DNA of 21,803 nucleotides. It comes from Betaproteobacteria bacterium (lineage in GTDB: Bacteria > Pseudomonadota > Gammaproteobacteria > Burkholderiales > Ga0077523). The notes under the pieces were generated by a model. That model was not told the origin of the DNA. It saw only the letters and a program-made list of their open reading frames with translations, and searched no databases. The translations under genes and the position numbers were made by a program. The first letter of the stretch is position 1. Every line of letters starts with the position of its first letter. The stretch covers positions 1 to 21,803 of the forward strand of contig JADJPK010000003.1 of assembly GCA_016713305.1 (NCBI GenBank). Direction: 5' to 3'. This document shows positions 8,040 to 17,247 of this stretch, in pieces.

Positions 8040-8610
8040 GCGGTCTCCGTCCTCGAGGATGCGGCCGACGAAGTCGCGGCCCTCGGCCCGGTGGATGGTG
8101 CGGACGACTATGTCGCGCCCGATGACCACCGTACGTGGCCGGCGGACCTGGTCATCGCCGGTGCGCAAGTACCACGGCTCACTGTCGCCAAAGCGGTCGA
8201 TAGCGAGCGGAAACGCGGGCGGGCCGTCGAGGAAGCCGCGAACCCGCGGCGCGTCCTCCTGGTAGTTGACCAGCACCACGGACACGCGCGCGGCGCGCAG
8301 GTCTGCCGCGCGCGCGGCCAACTGACGGATGCCCTCGCGGCAGGGTGCGCACCAGGTCGCGAAGAAGACCAGCGCCACCCGGTCGGTCGTGGTGTCGGCG
8401 AAGGCCTTGCGCAGGTTCCAGACCTTGTCCTCAAGCGTCCAGCCCGCGAGCCGGGGGCGCCGTCGCGCCGACGCGGGCTTCGCCCGAAGCCATCAGCGCC
8501 TCCGTGACCACCGATGCGCGCACAGACACAGAAGCTGCCCCGGATTCGATCGTGACCCCGCACGTGGCGAACGTCATCGCCAGCGCCAGAATGCACTGTA
8601 CTGCAGTCAC
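8040..8610 (-). CDS. TlpA/ResA-type thioredoxin-like protein (module gene 2, copy 2), frameshifted and lacking its stop
   Basis: Second TlpA copy. The GTG at 8610 with GGGAAGAG upstream opens a diverged signal region (VTAVQCILALAMTFATCG). One frame change near 8455 restores DKVWNLRKAFADT, VALVFFATWCAPC, VVLVNYQEDAPRVRGFLD and RRPRTVVIGRD. The CAPC active site is identical to copy 1. The copy-1 TGA is missing: the frame runs from GRILEDGD straight into the signal peptide of the next lipoprotein (RAFARVLGLADALALAAGC) and on to 7869. In copy 1 the two genes are also in frame, parted only by TGA and one codon, so loss of that stop would create a fusion. The end at 8040 marks the boundary by homology and is not a stop codon. 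Probably decaying with its partner, unless the missing stop is an assembly error. Confidence 0.75.
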
Positions 8611-8632
8611 GATCGCACTCTTCCCAAAGCAA

Positions 8633-8661
8633 GGGCTGCGGCAGTCACGGCGCCGCAGCCC
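8633..8661 (-). other. Intercistronic hairpin, copy 2
   Basis: GGGCTGCGG (8633-8641) and CCGCAGCCC (8653-8661) repeat exactly the stem and loop found at 3221-3249, in the same place between the LPP20 stop and the TlpA start. Confidence 0.6.
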
Positions 8662-8676
8662 ACCATGTCGCGATGA

Positions 8677-9303
8677 CTACTTGCTGCGATTGGCGTCAAG
8701 CTCCCAATCCAGCTCGGAAAACGCCTTGTCCGCGCGCTGCACCACGGCTTCCCGCACGGCTTCGTCCAATTCGCTCATGCGCCTGACCGTATCCTTGAAG
8801 CCGTCGACGTCCAGGCGCGCCAGCGCCCAGAAAGTGCCCGTTTTGCTGATCCAGGAGTCGACCATCTCCGTGCCGGAGACGTTCAGGTCGGTGATCTGCT
8901 TCGCGACATCGACGATGTGCTGTTCGTCGGCCGCCGCCTTGCCGAAGTCCCTCGCCCCGGTGGTGGTGGCCTGGTAGTCTTTCAGCATGGCAGCGACCCG
9001 AGTCTGCAGCGAGCGGGCGATGTCGGTGCGGGCCCGTCCAAGCGCCGCATCGCGGGCAAGTCCCGTGTTCCGTGTGCCCGCCACCGAACCGACACCGTAG
9101 ACAAACTTCGCCTTCTCGCCTTCCTTGTCGATGCAATGGCCGCTCTTGGTGACCCAGCAGGGGGCACCGTCGAACTCGTTGGAGGGGGTGAACTGACCGG
9201 AACGGCCTCCTCCGCACCGCAGCCGGCGCACAGGAGGGCCACCCAGAATCAGTGCGGTTGCGGTTACGGCGACACTGAGAATGCGTTTCAATGTCATGGA
9301 CAT
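8677..9303 (-). CDS. LPP20-family lipoprotein (module gene 1, copy 2)
   Basis: Almost identical to the gene at 3265-3890. The open frame is full length (208 residues), with GGAGG before the ATG, and contains GAPCWVTKSGHCIDKEGEK, VYGVGSVAGTRNTGLARDAA and GTEMVDSWISKTGTFWALAR. Inside the signal peptide the frame is wrong, however. An extra G (ctgggtgg versus ctggtgg in copy 1) shifts it, and a second indel in a C run (caccccctcc) shifts it back. The displaced frame still encodes ALLCAGCGAEEAVPVSSPP, that is, the lipobox and its Cys. As printed the protein would lose its lipidation site. I think both shifts are homopolymer errors and the real protein is a normal lipoprotein. Confidence 0.82.
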   Translation of the reverse strand: MSMTLKRILSVAVTATALILGGPPVRRLRCGGGRSGQFTPSNEFDGAPCWVTKSGHCIDKEGEKAKFVYGVGSVAGTRNTGLARDAALGRARTDIARSLQTRVAAMLKDYQATTTGARDFGKAAADEQHIVDVAKQITDLNVSGTEMVDSWISKTGTFWALARLDVDGFKDTVRRMSELDEAVREAVVQRADKAFSELDWELDANRSK

Positions 9304-9393
9304 TTTTCCTCCGTTTCCATCTGGCGATGAAACGAATGCGTCGCACCGGACCTCGACGTGGCCTTTGTCGGCACGTCAATCGGCAGCCCGAGA

Positions 9394-9422
9394 ATCCTAG
9401 CGGGTTGACCGAACAGGAACAA
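9394..9422 (-). promoter_or_regulatory. Candidate promoter of module copy 2
   Basis: TTGTTC (9417-9422), 17 nt and TAGGAT (9394-9399) on the minus strand, identical in both boxes to the pair upstream of copy 1. It is weak against consensus but conserved between copies. Confidence 0.33.
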
Positions 9423-9773
9423 GTGCAATCGTCGAAGATGACGCGTGTCAAGCGCCGCCCCGAGCCCGACCTGCACTCAGTGATGATGCCGCCGGCGGGC
9501 GCGCCGCGGCGCCAACTGGAGTCACCATCGAAGATCTATGCCGAGGTCCAGACTGCCCTTGGAAGGAGGATCGACGCCGATTGGATCTCACGGCCAAATT
9601 CCGAAGGACGGCAGGCGTGGTTTGTGGCTATCGCCCTGTGGCGCGCGGTCGCAAGACTCCTGTCTGGCCCTCGCCACCGCACGCGACGACCACACGGTCA
9701 ATTGCGGGCACTCGCGCCGACGCGGCCGCTGCATGACTCAAGACTAACCTATCGTGAACATTTTGGAGTAAGC
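9423..9773. other. Intergenic region upstream of module copy 2
   Basis: From 9423 to 9668 the sequence is related to 4010-4262 but diverging, with indels out of step with codons, so I see no shared coding frame. From 9669 to the stop of the PEGA gene at 9774 it is unrelated to copy 1 and I recognise nothing in it. Confidence 0.5.
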
Positions 9774-11269
9774 CTAGAATGTCTTGAGCATTGCCACGCC
9801 CAATTCAGTGCCTGGAGCCACCTTGACATTGACTGACCATTGAGGGTTCTCCACGAGCTTCTGGTAGATCTTCTCTTCTGAGGGGCTGGTCCACTTCTCG
9901 TAAACGAGATCCTCACCAGAAACGCGCAGGAAGCCGCGAAACCACCCAACTCGCTCGCCCTCAAAATCGCCGATGCAGGTCAAGCCCGGAACGAACACGC
10001 AGAGGCCAGCCCAATAGGTCGCTACGGAATGCTCCTTCTGAGAGATACACCGTGCGCTCTCGCCCTTAGTTCGCTGTTGTCCAGCTTCGCACCAATGTCA
10101 GCTGTTTCTCCCTCACGCACCTCAATCTGCCCTTGCCAGCGGCCACTCTCGTGTCGGACCTCCACATTCCGGGGGCCGACCATTGCCTCCAAGACGCACG
10201 GGGATACTCCAGCGCGCTCCCCGTCCAGGTACACCGTCCCCGAGACAGCGTTGCCCGACGCATCGGTCGCTGACACTTTCACGCCGCCCAAGCGCGGCGA
10301 CATGTCGAACGTCAGCGACTCGTCCAGGCCGCGCGCAATTGTCAGTTCCCGCTCCTGTGCGTAGTAGCCAGCCTGTTCCACTGCGATCCTGTGCGGGCCC
10401 GGCGGAAGTTCCAAGTCCCGCAGCGGCGTCGATCCATGCGGCACACCATCGACGCGCACGATTGCCCCGGAGGGCGTCGAGACCATTCCCAATCGCCCGA
10501 AGTCCGGGTCCAGCTTCCAGTCAATCACTTGCTTTCGCCCTGCCGGACCTGGACCACTCCCCGCCGGGCAAGATATCGCTCCTTCTGCATACTAATCAGT
10601 ACAGTCCCGTCCTGCAGTTCCCGGCTGCAAGGTGCGGCCGGACACAGCATCACGCTGTCAGCCAGTACCGTCGCCCCGGCGGCTCGGACCTGAACCTCGC
10701 AATCACAGCATGTCCTCGGGCGCGCTCCAGCCCATGCGCGGCAGCAAGGCGCTGCCTCCGCCCTCGCTATCCCTGCGAACCGGCACCGCCGCCAGCAGCC
10801 GCCGTGCTTCATTTTCCAACGGCTTCTCCATGTCCAGCAACTGCCGCCCCCCCGTGCGTCCATTCGCAACGAGGTTGCCGCTGTCTGTTGCAAACAACGA
10901 GATCGCCACCCTGTATTCGCCCTCGATGCTGGTCACCTCACCAGTGATGACCCAGTTCACCTGCAGCAGGCGCCCGGTCTGCACCGCACAGTCACCGACG
11001 CAGTCTGCCAGATTCCGGCCTGGTGGTAACAGTTCCGTGATATTCTCTCCGGTCAGCACTACGAACTGGGACGCGGGCAGAGACTCGCGCGCTATGTCCC
11101 GCACGATGTTCGTCAAGTAGCCGATCTCCCTCGCCTTCAGGTCGGCTGCATCATGGAATTCGAGCACCGCCACTCTCTGCTCCGGCGGCACCGCACTGCA
11201 GATGGCCGCAGCGAATACCCCGAATACCGCCATTCCGATGCCGACCCACCGGCGAGCCACCTCGTGCAT
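9774..11269 (-). CDS. CsgG/FlgO-like + PEGA-repeat exported protein with unique C-terminus
   Basis: Paralog of the three FGE-like proteins, without an FGE domain. The ATG at 11269 gives signal peptide GIGMAVFGVFAAAICSA. The shared N-domain follows: QRVAVLEFHDAADLKAREIG, TGENITELLPPGRNLADC with VGDCAVQTGR, and WVITGEVTSIEGEYRVAISL. After a frame change near 10705 come three PEGA-like repeats: one around CPAAPCSRELQDGTVLISM, one with STPSGAIVRVDGVPHGSTPL, and one with GVKVSATDASGNAVSGTVYL. PEGA modules are small beta folds, often surface-exposed or glycan-facing. A frame change near 10050 joins a C-terminus seen nowhere else here: LTCIGDFEGERVGWFRGFLR, VSGEDLVYEKW, ending ELGVAMLKTF. This tail has lower GC than the PEGA part. 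No ribosome site is visible at 11269; an upstream ATG near 11331 is possible. Confidence 0.75.
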
Positions 11270-11275
11270 GGTCCA

Positions 11276-11335
11276 CGATTCACGATTCGACACTGCCACC
11301 TCACTCCACCCCTTGGCTTCCCGATTCATGATTCG
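11276..11335. repeat. Paired heptad repeats upstream of the PEGA gene
   Basis: CGATTCACGATTCG (11276-11289) and CGATTCATGATTCG (11322-11335) differ at one base and start 46 bp apart. On the minus strand the first reads as two exact copies of GAATCGT. They lie directly upstream of, or just inside, the 5' end of the PEGA gene. They could be a paired binding site or a remnant of a heptad microsatellite; I see no other copies in the window. Confidence 0.5.
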
Positions 11336-11831
11336 GGTTCCTGCGTTGAGCAGATCTAGTTGTCGCACAGGCAGTCCGTAACCCATCGGAGGAGACACGA
11401 CGCTCGCCATCCACACCTGCCTCCGCCCTCTGATCGCCAGCCCGCCGACGGATGGCGTTTCCTTGCCTCGGGGGCATGATCGCACCAACAAGGTGAATCA
11501 GATCCCAACGCTGGACAGGAGAACGCCCATGAACGGCGTATAGCATCTTTGATGCCCGATGGTCAATTGCCACGGCGGTCGTCGTCGATCCGACGGGCTC
11601 GCTATGCGCGATGCGCAAGCCGCATGTGCACGGGAGAGCCTCTTCACAGCCACCCCACGGAGGCTCGCCCCGAATCCCGACAATCCGCCCCATGGCGGCG
11701 CTTTCAGCTTCACGCTTCTACCGCCCCCGTTCACCATCGGGGCAACGCGACCACCGCCGACGATACCTCCAGTTTTCGGCCGCGGCTCCGGCGCGGCCCG
11801 CCTGCGCCTGCGCTTGCTGCCTCCGTCCTGC
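11336..11831. other. Unassigned 500-base intergenic block
   Basis: No ORF here looks like a protein, and no homology to other parts of the window is visible apart from the GC-rich 3' tail next to the FGE-like gene (about 11764-11831), which resembles 15118-15171 and 17190-17247. The section around 11575-11660 (gctcgctatgcgcgatgcg and following) has several short self-complementary stretches. It could be a structured RNA, a decayed mobile element or a long leader for the PEGA gene. I cannot choose. Confidence 0.4.
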
Positions 11832-13802
11832 TCACCGCGCTGAACTGCGGACAACCCGGAAGCCCAGAAAGTCGTAGGCGCGCGAGGCGTCGTACCAGCG
11901 GCGATCCGCCGAACGAGAGCCCGGCGTCGCTGCCCCAGCAGCCGCCGCGATTCACGCGGTCCGAGCCTGACGACGGACCGCGCGGGTCGACCGCACTGCC
12001 CCCGCCGTAATCAGCGTACCAGTCCCAACACCATTCCCACACGCTGCCGTGCATACCGTGCAAACCCCAAGCGTTGGGGGCCTCTGACCCACAGGGTGGG
12101 TCGTGTTTCCCGAGTTGACACCATACCAACCGGCGCGCCCCAGAGGACGCTTCGTCCGACCCCGTGTTGTACGCCGTCGTCGTCCCCGCCCGGCACGCGT
12201 ACTCCCACTCCGCCTCCGTCGGCAAGCGTAGCCGTCCGCCGACTCGTCCTATGTCACATCTTTGCCGCTGATCCGGTAGGCGGGCGCAGCCCTTCCTTCG
12301 CGCTCAGCTTGTTGCAGAACGACACCGCGTCATACCAGGTCACCTGCTCGACCGGCAGATCCGCACCCTTGTGGGCGTCGGGTTGCCGCCCATCACCTGC
12401 TCCCACTGCGCCTGAATCACCCTCAGTGGCGGACATGAGGTAAGCGCGAGTGATTCCACGCGGTGCCGCTGCTCGTCGCCGTCACGTCCTGTCTCGCTGG
12501 TCGGGCTGCCCATCATGAAGCCCGCCGGGATCTCCACCAGCTTGACCACCGTCCCTGACGCAGTGGCCGGGGCCGTGAGCGTCACCGACATCTCCTGCAT
12601 CTGCCCTCGACAATCGTCGCCTGCCCCTTCCAGGACCCCGCAGGACCTTTCACGGCCACCTCACGACGACCCTGCAGGACCGTCAGCGGCTCGTACACCG
12701 CGCCCACGTCCTGACCGTCGACCAACACCGCGCCCTCCGCCGCGTTGCCCTTTGGCATCGACCGCCACGATCATCAGACCACCTGTTGCGCGGCACGGGC
12801 GACAAACGTACCGTCTCGCGCTGGCCACGCCCGAGCACCACGCTGCGTTGTGCCGGATGATGGTTCGACGAGCCCACTTGCACGTCATGCGCGCCGGCGC
12901 CGACCTCGCGAGCCGTCACGGGCGTCGAACCCCAATCCTCGCCGTCGACCGTCACCGCCAGTCCCGCCGGCCTCGCTCTCCACCGTCAGCCAACCACAAG
13001 TCTGGCGTCAGCACCACCGACACGGGCTGCCGCCGCGCCGGCCCGCACTTCCAGCGATTGCTCATGCGCGAGGTAGCGCACCTTCTTCAGCCCCCGCGGT
13101 AGACGCCGGTCGCCAGGGCTCCGCTTGCACGGCGTTCCGCCCACAGGCTGCCCGCCGTCGATCTCCACGATCGCCCCAGCCGGCTCCGACGCGAACGACA
13201 CTACCACCCGCGTGGCGCCTTGGGCCGTCCAGGCTTCGGGCAAACGGTTCGGGCCGGTATCCGGCGCTTCGTCACCGTTCGCACCGCCGGCAGGCGCCGC
13301 GGAGATCCGCAGCGTCAGCAGCAGCTCGCGGGCTTTCTCCCGCAGGTCCGTCTCGATTCCCAGCAGGTCCGGTGCGCCCGCCCGCCGCGAGTCGATGAGA
13401 TTGCCGCGAGCCGTCTCATGCAGGCTGAGCGTGACCCGCAACTGACCGGCGAACGCCGTGACCTCGCCGGTGACCACGTAGTCGGCTCCGAGGTTGCGCC
13501 CGGTCTCGACCGCGCAGTCACCCAGGCAATCGGCCAGCGATCGCCCCGGCGGCAGCAGTTGCTGGACGTTCTCGCGCGTCATCAGGATATACGCATCAGG
13601 CGGTAGGCGCGCGCGCCACGCCGCGCACCAGGTCTGACAGCGACAGGATCTCCGCCGGCGTGGCTTTGCCGGAGGCGCCGTCTTGGAAGTCGAGAACGGC
13701 GACATGGCGCACGGCCGCCCGGTCCGGGTCGGCTGCCAGGCACTGCGCCGCGAGCGCCCAAAGCCAGGCCATAGTTAGGATCATGCGTAGTTGACGCGTC
13801 AT
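11832..13802 (-). CDS. CsgG/FlgO-like + PEGA + FGE-like exported protein (copy C), with nonsense codon
   Basis: About 655 residues if repaired. The ATG at 13802 has GAGG 9 nt upstream; signal peptide AWLWALAAQCLAA. N-domain: HVAVLDFQDGASGKATPAEI, ILMTRENVQQLLPPGRSLAD with CLGDCAVETGR, and YVVTGEVTAFAGQLRVTLSL. Three PEGA repeats follow (EPAGAIVEIDG; LAVTVDGEDWGSTPV; a frame-restored AVDAKGNAAEG). The FGE-like domain has EIPAGFMMGSPTSETGRDGD, QWEQVMGGNP, VTWYDAVSFCNKLSAKEGL, LPTEAEWEYACRAGTTTAY, MHGSVWEWCWDWYADYGGG and, after frame repair, DFLGFRVVRSSAR. Besides many indels there is a true substitution: TAG at 12249-12251 where both paralogs have TGG (GKEATWDES). The position of the second FGE cysteine reads as serine. 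The copy may be a pseudogene. The PEGA and early FGE region is nearly identical to the copy at 15172-17140. Confidence 0.8.
12260..13225 (-). repeat. High-identity tract shared with 15610-16560
   Basis: The PEGA repeats and first half of the FGE-like domain in copies C and B match almost base for base, with differences mainly single-base indels. Outside the tract, from about 13225 upward (linker and N-domain), the two genes are clearly diverged. Such a sharp change within one gene pair suggests recent gene conversion or unequal recombination. Confidence 0.7.
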
Positions 13803-13887
13803 GTGTCACTTCCTCGGGAATCGTGCACTTGGCGGGACTGTGCCCCGCACCTCCCGTGCATCGGCATGCCGGTGACGGCCCCGCGAC

Positions 13888-15041
13888 CTACCGACCGTTG
13901 GCGGCACCAGGAGGCACCACCCAGGGGCTGTCCGCCTCCAACAACAACAGCGACCGCACCTGAAGTGAGCCCGGCAACTCGGCAAGCGCGACGCTCCCCT
14001 GCCCCTCGCGGAACGGGTTCTCACCCACCAGTCCCAGGCCGAGGTTGGGATGGCGAACGAACGCACAGTAATCGAAGCCGTCCAGGCGGTTGGCCCAGTA
14101 GAGCACCCGCACCACCGAGCGGCCGCAAGTGTCCAGTCGCTCGCCCGGGTGAACTCCGTCGGCGGTCCGGAACCGCGGATCGAGAATCTCCACCGCAACG
14201 CATCGGACGTCACCGGGAATCTGCGCCGGAGCTCCCGAGTCCCCATCCGACGGCCGTACCGGACCATCGAGCGTGAACACCAGCAGGTCACGATCGTCAA
14301 GGCCCACGAGCGCCAGCACGCCCGCCGCCTCTCCACCCTCGCCTTCGAGCCACCGCGGCACCAGGCGCCCGCCGCTGGCGCGGGCCACCTCGCGGATTTC
14401 GGCCGCGGTCATGCCAAGCCTGAACCGCCCACAGCCGGCGGTGTGGCGCCCGGCACGACCGCGAAATCTCTGTCGCCGTGCGCCCCGTAGTCCACCCATC
14501 GATGTGTCCGCAGGTATTCGACGTGTTCCTGCAGCCCTGCCGAGGCCGAAAGCTCCAATGCCAGTTCCCGGTATTCGCCCCGGCCAAGGCGCACGGGCAC
14601 GGTGCCGAGACAGCCGGGAAGCGCATCGTGGTACACGAACACCAGCAGGTCGACTCCGGCCGGCAACGACTTGACCTGATACCAGCCGCCGCGGGGCCCG
14701 CTCGTGGTCGTGGCAGCGCCATAGATCTCCGAAACGTCCCTGTCCGTCACGACGATGTGGCCGCCCGCCATGCGCACCAGGTTGGCACGCGCGACCCCGT
14801 GGATGGCGGCCAGGCCGCCGGCACCAGCGTCCGGCGGCAGCGACACTTCCTGGGATTGCGCGCGACCGCCGGATGCCAGAAGGACGGCGACGACGAACAG
14901 CATGCGCAAAGCCGCGTTTGCGCCGACGCGCTTAACCGCGGCAGGCGTTCGGCCTTCGGCGCCGCCCCGCACGGCCTTCACCGATGTGGGCATCCCGACA
15001 GGAATCGTGACAACAAGTGTGGCTGTTCGCTCGCGGCTCAC
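13888..15041 (-). CDS. Exported protein of unknown function with a transthyretin-like N-terminal segment
   Basis: About 335-380 residues, two frames joined near 14410. The hydrophobic signal is MLFVVAVLLASGGRAQS. The start is uncertain: a GTG at 15041 has GAGG 8 nt upstream but leaves a long n-region, while ATG 14903 or TTG 14909 give a normal signal without a ribosome site. The first part (ANLVRMAGGHIVVTDRD, then GGWYQVKSLPAGVDLLVFVY) resembles a carboxypeptidase-regulatory or transthyretin-like beta module. The second part has FRLGMTAAEIREVARASGG, reminiscent of the helix start in SmpA/BamE-like modules, then LVGLDDRDLLVFTLDGP and CAFVRHPNLGLGLVGENPF, ending PPGAANGR at TAG 13888-13890. I recognise no enzyme motif. 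It lies between two FGE-like genes on the same strand (gaps of 130 and 85 nt), so it is probably co-transcribed and acts in the periplasm with them. Confidence 0.6.
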
Positions 15042-15171
15042 GCTAGGCACCTCGCGATAGGGCCAAGTCAAGCAGTCATCGAGGACGCTGAAACAATGGG
15101 CCGATTGCCCGACTCCGGCCGCGGCTCCGGCGCGGCTCCGCTCGCGCCTGCGCTCGCCGCCTCCGTCCTGC

Positions 15172-17140
15172 TCACCGCGCTGAACTGCGGACAACCCGGA
15201 AGCCCAGATAGTCGTAGGCGCGCGAGGCGACGTCCCCGAGGCGACTCGCCGAACGGCAGAGCCTGGCGACGCTGAGCCAGCTGCCGCCGCGAAGCACGCG
15301 GCGCAAGCCTGACGACGGACCGCGCGGGTCGACCGCACTGCCCCCGCCGTAATCAGCGTACCAGTCCCAACACCACTCCCACACGTTGCCGTGCATATCG
15401 TGCAGACCCCAAGCGTTTGCGGCCTTCTGACCCACAGGGTGGGTCCTTTTTTCCGGAGTTGCCAACATACCAACCGGCGCGTCCCAGAGCAGATTCGTCG
15501 GCTCCGGTATGGTACGCCGTCGTCGTCCCCGCACGGCACGCGCATTCCCCTCCGCCGTCGGCAGATGGTAGCCGTCCGCGGACTCGTCCCAAGTCGCCTC
15601 TTTGCCGCTGATCCGGTACGCGGGCCGCAGCCCTTCCTTCGCGCTCAGCTTGTTGCAGAACGACACCGCGTCATACCAGGACACGTTTTCGACCGGCAGA
15701 TCCGCTCCCTTGTGGGCGCTCGGGTTGCCGCCCATCACCTGCTCCCACTGCGCCTGAGTCACCTCAGTTGCGACATGAGGAAGCGCGAGTGATCTCCACG
15801 CGGTGCTGCTGCTCGTCGCCGTCACGTCCCGTCTCGCTGGTCGGGCTGCCCATCATGAAGCTCCCCGCCGGGATCTCCACCAGCTTGACCACCGTCCCCG
15901 ACGCAGTGGCCGGGGCCGCGAGCGTCACCGACATCTCCTGCATCTGCCCCTCGACAATCGTCGCCTGCCCCTTCCAGGACCCCGCAGGGCCTTTCACGGC
16001 CACCTCACGACGACCCTGCAGGACCGTCAGCGGCTCGTACACCGCGCCCACGTCCCGACCGTCGACCAACACGCGCCCCTCCGCCGCGTTGCCCTTGGCA
16101 TCGACCGCCACGATCATCAGACCACCGTTGCGCGGCACCGGCGACAAACGTACCGTCTCGCGCTGGCCACGCGTGACCACCACACTGCGTTGTGCCGGAT
16201 GATGGTTCGACGAGCCCACTTGCACGTCATGCGCGCCGGCGCCGACCTCGCGAGCCGTCACGGGCGTCGAACCCCAATCCTCGCCGTCGACCGTCACCGC
16301 CAGTCCCGCCGGCTCGCTCTCCACCGTCAGCCACCCGAAGTCAGGCGTCAGCGCCACCGACACGGCCGCCGCCGCGCCGGCCCGCACTTCCAGCGATTGC
16401 TCATGCGCCACGTAGCGCACCTTCTTCAGCCCCAAGCGGTAGACGCCGGTCGCCAGGGCCCTCTTGCACGGCGTCTCGCCCACAGGCTGCCCGTCGATCT
16501 CCACGATCGCCCCAGCCGGCTCCGACGCGAACGACACCACCACCCGCGTGGCGCCTGGGGCCGTCCATGCTTCGGGTGAAGGCCGAGGTTGCGGCGCGGC
16601 ATCATCCGCCTGGCCACCGCTCTCGGGCGCCAGCGCGCGGAGCTTCAACAGCAGTTCCTGGGCCCTGGCCCGCAGATCGCGCTCGATGCCCAGCAGATCG
16701 GGCGCGCCCGCCCTGGCGGAACCAACCAGGCTGCCCCGCCCCGTCTCGTGCAGGCTGAGGTGACGCGCAACTGACCGGCGAACGCCGCCATTTCGCCGGT
16801 CACGACGTAGTCGACGCCCAGGGTTGCGACCGGTCTCCACCGCACAGTCGCCCACGCAGTCGGACAGCGTGCGACCTGGCGGCAGCATCTGCTGGATGTT
16901 CTCGCGGGTCATCAGCAGGTAGCGATCCGTCGGCAGGACGTCGCGCGCCACACCGCGCACCAGATCCGACAGCGACAGGATCTCCGCCGGCGTCGTCTTG
17001 CCAGACGTGCCATCCTGGAAGTCGAGAATTGCGATGCGGCTTATCGGACCATCGTCGGCACCAGCGTGTGCAGGGGTTGTTGCGAACAGGCCGAGCCATA
17101 CCATGCTGCCGAAGAATATGAGCAGGTGCCTGCACTCCAC
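15172..17140 (-). CDS. CsgG/FlgO-like + PEGA + FGE-like exported protein (copy B)
   Basis: About 655 residues. The GTG at 17140 follows a strong GGAGGAGG (17145-17152) at 4 nt. Signal: LLIFFGSMVWLGLFA to AHAG. N-domain: SRIAILDFQDGTSGKTTPAE, LLMTRENIQQMLPPGRTLSD with CVGDCAVETGR; frame changes near 16760 and 16825. Three PEGA repeats follow: VSFASEPAGAIVEIDGQPVG, LTVESEPAGLAVTVDGEDWG and GLMIVAVDAKGNAAEGRVLV. The FGE-like domain has VEIPAGSFMMGSPTSETGRD, TQAQWEQVMGGNPSAHKG, VSWYDAVSFCNKLSAKEGL, ANAWGLHDMHGNVWEWCW and RVLRGGSWLSVARLCRSASR, ending RVVRSSAR. FGE enzymes carry CxxxxC at SWL-S-VARL-C; here the first cysteine is serine and only the second remains, so copper-dependent FGE activity is unlikely. 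The fold (related to C-type lectins) may instead bind ligand. Small indels hit the LPTEAEWEY motif near 15540. Confidence 0.85.
15610..16560 (-). repeat. High-identity tract shared with 12260-13225
   Basis: Partner of the tract in copy C. Both boundaries fall inside coding sequence, at about the PEGA/linker junction and within the FGE-like domain. Confidence 0.7.
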
Positions 17141-17171
17141 GATTCCTCCTCCGCCGTGCACCCGAGGTGCA
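17141..17171 (-). promoter_or_regulatory. Strong ribosome site with an adjacent hairpin, FGE-like copy B
   Basis: GGAGGAGG (complement of 17145-17152) fixes the GTG start at 17140. Just upstream, TGCACC (17157-17162) and GGTGCA (17166-17171) make a perfect 6-bp stem with a 3-nt loop. An alternative outer pairing, CGTGC with GCACG, overlaps it. A hairpin 4 nt from the Shine-Dalgarno could tune initiation. The gap to the upstream gene is only 107 nt, so no separate promoter is needed. Confidence 0.45.
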
Positions 17172-17247
17172 GCACGATCACCACCGGCAGCGTGCCCGAC
17201 TCCGGCGGCGGCTCCGCTCGCGCCTGCGCTCGATTCATCCGTCCCAC

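Larger units (their letters stand above)
7168..9668 (-). repeat. Tandem duplication unit, copy 2 (LPP20-TlpA-LPP20 module plus upstream region)
   Basis: Direct repeat of about 1567-4262. It contains the same three genes in the same order, the same intercistronic hairpin and the same candidate promoter. It is separated from copy 1 by the barrel-fusion gene, the 364-residue lipoprotein gene and the FGE-domain scrap. The downstream two genes have degenerated more than in copy 1. Confidence 0.85.

Noticed and set aside
11270..11700. Possible group II intron remnant (a GTGCG-like start on the minus strand near 11490)
   Set aside because: There is no reverse transcriptase, no recognisable domain V and too little space before the PEGA gene; similarity to a 5' intron end alone is chance-level.
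13862..13871. CGGCATGCCG palindrome after the unknown exported gene
   Set aside because: Ten bases is too short to separate from chance at this GC content, and there is no T tract.
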